From contig DAOLWP010000009.1 in the NCBI GenBank assembly GCA_035421265.1, forward strand, positions 1 through 18,002: a DNA stretch of 18,002 bases. Reading direction: 5' to 3'. Source of the DNA: UBA6220 sp937870835. Its GTDB lineage: Bacteria; Patescibacteriota; Minisyncoccia; Minisyncoccales; Minisyncoccaceae. The translations under genes and the position numbers were made by a program. Numbering within the stretch: the stretch's first letter is position 1; each line of letters starts with the position of its first letter. Below the pieces are notes generated by a model that was not told the origin of the DNA, did not search any database, and saw only the letters and a list, made by a program, of their open reading frames with translations. Positions 14,401-18,002 of the stretch are shown here, in pieces.

Positions 14401-14874
14401 ATGAAGATAAATGTTTTTATAGAAAACCCCAAAGGAAGTATAAATAAATATGAATTTGATAAAGAAACTAATCAAATTAAATTAGATAGAGTATTATATT
14501 CGCCAGTTTATTGGCCATTTGAATATGGTTTTATTGAAAATACTTTATCCGAAGACGGTGATCCTTTAGATGTAGTTGTTTTAGCCGAACATGCCACCTT
14601 TCCGGGTTGTGTGGTGCCTTGCAAGGTAATTGGAATGCTTAATATGGAAGACGAGGGGGGAGTAGATTATAAAATTTTGGCAGTGCCAGATGATAAAATT
14701 GATCCAAGTTTTAAGGAAATTAATAGTCTTGATGACTTAACTGAATATCAAAAAAAGGTAATTCAAGAATTTTTTGAAACCTATAAAAGATTAGAACCAA
14801 ATAAATGGGTTAAAATTACAGGTTTTGAGTCAAAAGAAGTTGCCGAGCAATTAATTGAAAAATCAAAAAAATAA
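14401..14874 (+). CDS. ppa: family I inorganic pyrophosphatase
   Basis: 157 residues of soluble family I pyrophosphatase, which hydrolyses diphosphate to phosphate with Mg2+. The signature D-G-D-P-L-D-V (EDGDPLDVVVL, about 56-66) is complete. Also visible are the early Glu/Lys residues in FIENPKGSINKYEFDK, the Tyr in PVYWPFEYGFIENT, and DEGGVDYKILAVPDDK. The length is typical for bacterial hexameric enzymes, slightly short. It is the first gene of a compact set with ferredoxin, DUF1858 and the MBL hydrolase; the ferredoxin ATG is 17 nt after its stop. Confidence 0.95.
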   Translation: MKINVFIENPKGSINKYEFDKETNQIKLDRVLYSPVYWPFEYGFIENTLSEDGDPLDVVVLAEHATFPGCVVPCKVIGMLNMEDEGGVDYKILAVPDDKIDPSFKEINSLDDLTEYQKKVIQEFFETYKRLEPNKWVKITGFESKEVAEQLIEKSKK

Positions 14875-14891
14875 TAAATAAATTTTTTAAA

Positions 14892-15107
14892 ATGGAAGAA
14901 AAACAATATCAAGTTAATAAAGATAAATGTATTGGTTGCGGAAGTTGTGTTGTAGCTTGTCCCGGCGGCACGGAAATGCAAGCCGATGGCAAAGCTCATG
15001 TAATAAGTTCAGCAAAAATTGAAGAATGCGGAGGGGTAGATTTATGTCCCTATGGCGCTATTGAAGAAATTAATGGTATTCCGGACGACGAGGGAGAAGA
15101 AGAATAA
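14892..15107 (+). CDS. single-cluster [4Fe-4S] ferredoxin
   Basis: A 71-residue ferredoxin. Ligands for one [4Fe-4S] cluster are C13, C16, C19 (CIGCGSC) and C52 (CPYGAI). C23 and C46 are placed as in monocluster ferredoxins such as that of Thermotoga, where the equivalent pair forms a disulphide, instead of a second cluster. The C-terminus is very acidic (DDEGEEE), as usual for electron carriers. The redox partner is not known; the next gene encodes a CxxC redox protein. Confidence 0.9.
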   Translation: MEEKQYQVNKDKCIGCGSCVVACPGGTEMQADGKAHVISSAKIEECGGVDLCPYGAIEEINGIPDDEGEEE

Positions 15108-15117
15108 ATAAAATTTT

Positions 15118-15336
15118 ATGAAAATAACTCAAAAAACAATTTTAGCAGATATTATAGAAGACCAAAAAGCCGAAGCAATTTTAGAAAAATATGGGGTACC
15201 TTGTTTAACTTGTCCCTATGCTCAGGAAGAAATGAATAGTTTAACTTTAGGTCAAATTTGCGAAACTTATGGGTTGGATGGGGATGCTTTGATAGATGAG
15301 CTTAATCAAGTTTTAAATAAAGAATCGGATGAATAA
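15118..15336 (+). CDS. DUF1858 redox disulphide protein
   Basis: 72 residues, matching the small DUF1858 family (linked in other bacteria to hybrid-cluster proteins and to ScdA). Features are ILADIIEDQKAEAILEKYGV, then the redox motif C-L-T-C in GVPCLTCPYAQEE (about 29-32), and LGQICETYGLD. The CxxC may bind a cluster or undergo thiol-disulphide exchange. It starts 10 nt after the ferredoxin stop and overlaps the next gene by 8 nt, so the three are co-translated. Confidence 0.85.
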   Translation: MKITQKTILADIIEDQKAEAILEKYGVPCLTCPYAQEEMNSLTLGQICETYGLDGDALIDELNQVLNKESDE

Positions 15337-16210
15337 ACCGGTTCTTTTTATTTTTGGAATTTTAATAGGAGCAAACCTTTTTACATGGGCTTTATTTTTT
15401 GAAGCGCGCCAACCCCCTAATTTAAGGGTTGATTTTTTAGATGTTGGGCAGGGTGATGCTATTTTAATAAATACACCAGATAAACAAAAGATTATTATAG
15501 ATGGTGGACCAAGCTATAATTTAGCAGCAGAAAAATTAGCTAAGAAAATTCCTTTTTGGGACCGAGAAATTGATTTAATGATTTTAACTCATCCTGAGAA
15601 AGATCACTTTATCGGACTTTTTAAAATATTAAAATTATACAAAGTAAAAAACATTGTTTGGACGGGCGATACAAAAGATACAGCGGAATTTCAAAATTTT
15701 TATGATGCGGTTTTGAAAGAACAAGCTGAAGAAGGCGCTCAAATATATGAATTAGACGCTTATGATAAAATATTGCTTGGCAAGACGGAAATGGATATTT
15801 TATTTCCATTTCAGGCTGTCGCGTCAGCAGGTCAAGAATCGAAAAATGAAAATTGTCTTGTTAGCCGATTAGTTTTTAACAAAAATGAATTTTTATTTAC
15901 TGGAGATATTGGAAAATCTGAAGAATTAGAAATTATAAAAAGCGGAGAAGAAATTCAATCAGATGTATTGAAAGTGGCGCACCATGGTTCAAAATATAGC
16001 AATTCCGAAGAATTCCTTAATATGGTTTCACCAAAAGTGGCAGTTATTCAGGTTGGTAAAAATAATAGTTATGGACATCCAACTCCCGAAATTTTAGAAC
16101 GGCTAAATGCCGCGCAAATAAAAGTATACCGTAATGATATTAATGGCAATATAGAAATTATCTCTGATGGAAATAATTTAAAAATTTTAAGCGAGACATC
16201 TTTAAAATAA
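15329..16210 (+). CDS. membrane-anchored ComEC/Rec2-type metallo-beta-lactamase hydrolase
   Basis: 293 residues: an N-terminal hydrophobic anchor (about 5-24), then a metallo-beta-lactamase fold. Typical sequence is FLDVGQGDAILI (36-47), IDGG (57-60), the metal motif H88-P-E-K-D92-H93, FTGDIG, VAHHGS (about 216-221) and NNSYGHPTPE. The usual ComEC motif is HxHxDH; here the second His is Glu, so metal binding may differ. It lacks the ComEC competence membrane channel, so it is a stand-alone relative, perhaps a secreted nuclease or phosphodiesterase. No terminator is seen before the non-coding RNA promoter. Confidence 0.87.
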   Translation: MNKPVLFIFGILIGANLFTWALFFEARQPPNLRVDFLDVGQGDAILINTPDKQKIIIDGGPSYNLAAEKLAKKIPFWDREIDLMILTHPEKDHFIGLFKILKLYKVKNIVWTGDTKDTAEFQNFYDAVLKEQAEEGAQIYELDAYDKILLGKTEMDILFPFQAVASAGQESKNENCLVSRLVFNKNEFLFTGDIGKSEELEIIKSGEEIQSDVLKVAHHGSKYSNSEEFLNMVSPKVAVIQVGKNNSYGHPTPEILERLNAAQIKVYRNDINGNIEIISDGNNLKILSETSLK

Positions 16211-16219
16211 TTGAAAATT

Positions 16220-16228
16220 TGCTATAAT
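16220..16228 (+). promoter_or_regulatory. extended -10 promoter of the structured RNA
   Basis: TGCTATAAT (16220-16228) is a perfect extended -10 element, with TTTAAA 16 bases upstream (16201-16206) as a partial -35. The predicted start (about 16232-16236) coincides with the first base of the RNA closing stem. Confidence 0.7.
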
Positions 16229-16231
16229 ATA

Positions 16232-16386
16232 GATGGTCCCGGTATTCAAAAATTCCGAACGTCTTTTTCAAAGGGAGCCATAATAGTTAACCGCCGTGGC
16301 GGCTGACTGAGGCACCCACTTGGATTCTTCGGATTCCATTTTGAAAAAGCCGGGACCATCAAAAAACCGCAAAGCGCGGTTTTTTG
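16232..16386 (+). ncRNA. structured non-coding RNA, 6S-RNA-like topology
   Basis: About 130 nt of stable RNA plus terminator. P1: an 11-bp perfect closing stem (16232-16242 with 16350-16360). P2: a 10-bp perfect stem (16263-16272 with 16340-16349), stacked on P1, with a 20-nt bulge only on the 5' side (16243-16262). P3: GGGAGCC with GGCACCC (16273-16279, 16311-16317, one A-A mismatch), an internal loop, then a longer hairpin (16285-16294 with 16299-16308, loop CGTG). P4: TGGATTC/GATTCCA around a UUCG tetraloop (16321-16338). The junction is compact (0, 3 and 1 nt linkers). Closing stem, long terminal hairpin and small 3'-side hairpin resemble 6S RNA, the RNA polymerase inhibitor, but I cannot confirm the family. 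Confidence 0.7.
16361..16386. terminator. rho-independent terminator shared by the structured RNA and the convergent Cys-rich gene
   Basis: AAAAAACCGC (16361-16370) and GCGGTTTTTT (16376-16385) pair over 10 bp around AAAGC. The symmetry gives a T-run on both strands, so it can also stop the minus-strand gene ending at 16396. Confidence 0.9.
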
Positions 16387-16395
16387 TTTATAATT

Positions 16396-17100
16396 TTATT
16401 GGCAATCTTGAGGGCAATTTTTTACTGATTCAGCGCAAGGACAGCCAATGGCCATACAAACTATTTCTTGGCACATTCCATCGCCACACAAATCTTTGCA
16501 ATAAAGCGGGGATTCGTTTTTTGATTCTTTTGACATACAACAAACTTGATGAGACGAACATCCTTTCAAATAAACAACACCATCACCTTCTTTACATTCC
16601 TCGGCGCAATAGCCACCTTGTTTTACACAATTATTTATTTTATCTTTTCCACATTCACCCTTAAAAAATGCCCATTCTTCACACTCGCTTTTATCAGTGA
16701 AAATACAAACTCCATATTGGTCACCATTAGCGTTTTTTCTAATTTCTAATTTTCCTTCTTGTTCTTTACAATAAACCGAAGCTGGATTAGCGATTTCGGT
16801 TGTTTCAGTAGATGGTGGTTTTGTTTGTTGGTACCAATCTTTATTAAAACCCATTGCCTCGCATGACGAGGCTAAGCGGCATTGAATTGAACTGCATTCA
16901 GGGCAGGGAGGGCAGACAATACAGCCATCAGGGCAAAAATCGGGTTGGTATTGGTTACAATAATTTTCATCAATAGTTACTGCGGGATTTTCTTGCGGCG
17001 GTAGATTATTTTTTTTCCAATATACGCTGAGAAATATAGCTGCCGTTAAAGCCAATGCGACGAGAACTAAAATTAAAATAGCGCTTATTTTTTTATTCAT
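16396..17100 (-). CDS. anchored extracytoplasmic cysteine-rich protein with DUF333 domain
   Basis: 234 residues. An N-terminal hydrophobic segment (about 5-27) after MNKK is a signal anchor or signal peptide; no lipobox is clear. All 26 cysteines are in the exposed part. Segments: a first Cys-rich part (48-80) with CPDGCIVCPPCPEC; a DUF333 domain (about 104-150, NPASVYCKEQEG to CEEWAFFKGEC); a third part (158-188) with spacing C-x6-C-x3-C-x11-C-x5-CC; and a C-terminal CGDGMCQ...NCPQDC module (205-233) of the kind often seen on Patescibacteria surface proteins. The protein is probably disulphide-bonded or metal-binding at the surface. Function unknown. An extended -10 lies at 17113-17121 on its strand. 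Confidence 0.8.
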   Translation of the reverse strand: MNKKISAILILVLVALALTAAIFLSVYWKKNNLPPQENPAVTIDENYCNQYQPDFCPDGCIVCPPCPECSSIQCRLASSCEAMGFNKDWYQQTKPPSTETTEIANPASVYCKEQEGKLEIRKNANGDQYGVCIFTDKSECEEWAFFKGECGKDKINNCVKQGGYCAEECKEGDGVVYLKGCSSHQVCCMSKESKNESPLYCKDLCGDGMCQEIVCMAIGCPCAESVKNCPQDCQ

Positions 17101-17110
17101 TTTTTAAAAT

Positions 17111-17250
17111 TTATTTTAACAACTCCTCAATCGAAATATTCAGGGTTTTGGCAATTTTCACCATAGTTTGTATATTTAATATAATATTTGTTTTTTTGGC
17201 CAAATCGTCCTGCGTCATCTAAGTTTTTTCGCGATTTTTTATATCTTTAT
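17111..17250 (-). pseudogene. remnant of an XRE-family helix-turn-helix regulator
   Basis: An ORF of 35 codons (17218-17111) reads MTQDDLAKKTNI...IQTMVKIAKTLNISIEELLK. This is the second half of a Cro/C1-type HTH in which the stretch between the first helix pair and IQTMVKIAK, normally about 17 residues including the DNA-recognition helix, is missing in frame. The codon just before the ATG is a TAG, and the sequence before that (reading KNREKT) resembles the KIRE-type N-terminus of the same family. It therefore looks like a dead gene with an internal deletion and a stop. Such regulators often accompany restriction-modification genes like the one at 17731. Confidence 0.65.
17113..17121 (-). 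promoter_or_regulatory. extended -10 promoter of the Cys-rich gene
   Basis: TGTTAAAAT on the minus strand, ending 12 bases before the ATG at 17100, so the leader would be about five nt. It lies in the last codons of the XRE remnant. Confidence 0.45.
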
Positions 17251-17358
17251 TTTGAGTATAACAGAAATTAATGCATAATGCCAGAAACATATTGCATTCC
17301 ATAAGGGCGCAGCAAGCATAATTAATAGATAGGCCATACATTATAAATAGGTTGTTTT

Positions 17359-17541
17359 ATGATGTTTTTGTCTTTGTGTAATGCTTTTCAAAACAAGCTT
17401 TCTCCTGTACAATACATATTAAGATGGCAAGAACGGCAATTAGTTCAAACCAAGGTCGCAAACAAGTTAATTAATCAACCAATAAACAGGCCTCAAGAGT
17501 GCAAAATAGAGTGGCATTATACATTTTCTATACAGAAATAG
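17359..17541 (+). pseudogene. possible C-terminal remnant of an integrase-type transposase
   Basis: The 60-codon frame contains AFQNKLSPVQYILRWQERQ, which resembles the C-terminal part of rve-type insertion-sequence transposases (the usual ...RPHQALxxxTPxxYL...W segment). The N-terminal part and the catalytic DDE residues are not visible, and stops precede it. No terminal inverted repeats are seen. It could also be chance coding. Confidence 0.25.
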
Positions 17542-17715
17542 AAAAATTTGCTAAAATGAATAAAATTCCGATTCTTGGAAAAATCCCTTACAAAAAAATA
17601 TTTTGTTAATTCAACCATAAAAATGAAACCGGTAGTTGAAATAAATCCAAGATATAAAGAATTATTTTAAGAAATCACTAACAAGATAATTTTAAATAAA
17701 AAAACAGAGAAATTG

Positions 17716-17724
17716 TGATAAAAT
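17716..17724 (+). promoter_or_regulatory. extended -10 promoter six bases before the methyltransferase ATG
   Basis: TGATAAAAT (17716-17724) fits TGnTAnnnT and is followed by six bases and the ATG at 17731, predicting a leaderless transcript. No Shine-Dalgarno site is present. Confidence 0.5.
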
Positions 17725-17730
17725 ATAACC

Positions 17731-18002
17731 ATGGAAAACTTATTGGACAATTTAAAAAGCTTGCTTAAAAAAGACGAACGACTGGTGAGCGAGGGCGAGC
17801 TTTTAAAGAATAAAATCATTGAACTTGCTTTAAAATTGGATAAAGAGCTTATTGAGCTACTTTTGTCGGATGAAAAAATAAAAGAAGTATTTTTTAAGCA
17901 AGTTGGCGAGGCGACAATTTTTGACAAAGATAAGTTTATTAAGTTTGTTTCAAATAAACAATTTTTACCCGATTCTTATACTGCTTTTAAAAATAAAATT
18001 GG
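17731..18002 (+). CDS. N-terminal part of a probable type III restriction-modification methyltransferase (runs off window)
   Basis: The first 90 residues start MENLLDNLKSLLKKDERLVSEGELLKNKI and continue through LIELLLSDEKIKEVFF and NKQFLPDSYTAFKNKIG to the window edge. This all-helical N-terminal segment, with the ...FLPDSYTxFKNKIGL element, matches the start of site-specific adenine methyltransferases of type III restriction systems (Mod subunit). The catalytic motifs (DPPY, FxGxG) lie beyond the window, so the call rests on the N-terminal pattern. It would be preceded by a leaderless promoter and by an XRE remnant. Confidence 0.65.
   Translation, partial: MENLLDNLKSLLKKDERLVSEGELLKNKIIELALKLDKELIELLLSDEKIKEVFFKQVGEATIFDKDKFIKFVSNKQFLPDSYTAFKNKI

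Larger units (their letters stand above)
17251..17730. other. decaying intergenic region between XRE remnant and methyltransferase
   Basis: About 480 bases with no convincing live gene. It holds a possible transposase remnant (17359-17541), an extended -10 match TGCTAAAAT (17549-17557), and two mini-ORFs on the plus strand starting at 17556 (17 codons, MNKIPILGKIPYKKIFC) and near 17623 (about 15 codons, MKPVVEINPRYKELF) that look like gene starts cut short. Base composition is mixed. Read as a graveyard of accessory genes. Confidence 0.5.

Noticed and set aside
16232..16360. Structured RNA as SRP RNA, tmRNA or RNase P RNA
   Set aside because: No SRP GGAAG...AGCAGCC loop, no tRNA-like ends or tag frame, and far too short for tmRNA or RNase P.
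16320..16664. Plus-strand 114-codon ORF at the end of the structured RNA and opposite the Cys-rich gene
   Set aside because: It runs through the RNA 3' half and terminator and is antisense to a gene with a recognisable DUF333 domain.
17623..17670. Mini-ORF MKPVVEINPRYKELF as a phage terminase start
   Set aside because: The resemblance to terminase N-termini is only a few residues long and the frame stops at once.
17667..17927. Minus-strand 86-codon ORF at the right end
   Set aside because: Serine-rich antisense shadow of the methyltransferase N-terminus, without motif or initiation signal.
1..18002. CRISPR array, tRNA or rRNA genes
   Set aside because: No regularly spaced repeats and no cloverleaf or rRNA-like stretch were found by eye; the P4 hairpin of the structured RNA resembles a T-arm only superficially.

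Overview
The window is a strongly AT-rich bacterial contig with one 100-N scaffold gap. It most likely comes from a Candidate Phyla Radiation (Patescibacteria, Parcubacteria-like) organism. The basis is the small compact genes, very short or overlapping intergenic spaces, near-absence of Shine-Dalgarno sites, and family content typical of that group: a stand-alone MetG C-terminal tRNA-binding protein, a single-RRM protein, a SIMPL protein, an anchored FKBP, a DUF333 Cys-rich surface protein and a DUF1858 protein. TGA is used as a normal stop, so the TGA-as-glycine code of Absconditabacteria/Gracilibacteria is unlikely. The taxonomic call is an inference; no rRNA is present.

Layout. 1-100: unresolved end of an upstream gene and a weak terminator. 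200-2109: typA with its promoter and a strong, probably bidirectional terminator. 2107-4398 (minus strand): a GH3/NagZ-type glycosidase whose 5' end is lost in the gap, overlapping a hemolysin III/TrhA-like membrane protein, then a 40-residue single-membrane-span small protein, then a miniature beta-carbonic-anhydrase-like protein. 4399-4498: assembly gap. 4499-6591 (plus): the C-terminal part of an RRM RNA-binding protein, a MetG-beta tRNA-binding protein, a SIMPL protein and an anchored FKBP isomerase. 6710-8823: a tight chain DUF167, DUF212 (PAP2-like), prmC-like methyltransferase, uppP. 8824-9159: a decayed AlkD-type DNA alkylation repair pseudogene. 9197-10096: a Nudix-like protein with an enlarged Nudix box and the only strong Shine-Dalgarno site in the window. 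10156-14293: a UvrD helicase fused to an iron-sulphur RecB/Cas4-type nuclease, then gpsA. 14401-16210: inorganic pyrophosphatase, ferredoxin, DUF1858 redox protein and an anchored ComEC-type metallo-beta-lactamase hydrolase. 16232-16386: a highly structured non-coding RNA with its own extended -10 promoter and terminator; its topology recalls 6S RNA. 16396-17100 (minus): an anchored protein with 26 cysteines. 17111-17730: a decaying zone with an XRE regulator remnant and a possible transposase remnant. 17731-end: the start of a probable type III restriction-modification methyltransferase.

Themes. Several genes (DUF167, uvrD, gpsA, the terminal methyltransferase) have a -10 box ending only 6-8 nt before the ATG, which predicts leaderless mRNAs. 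Two or three dead genes (AlkD, XRE, possible transposase) sit beside accessory genes and mark gene loss and turnover. The most interesting objects are the structured RNA, the leaderless promoter pattern, the defensin-like cysteine spacing in the Cys-rich protein, and the small membrane protein.
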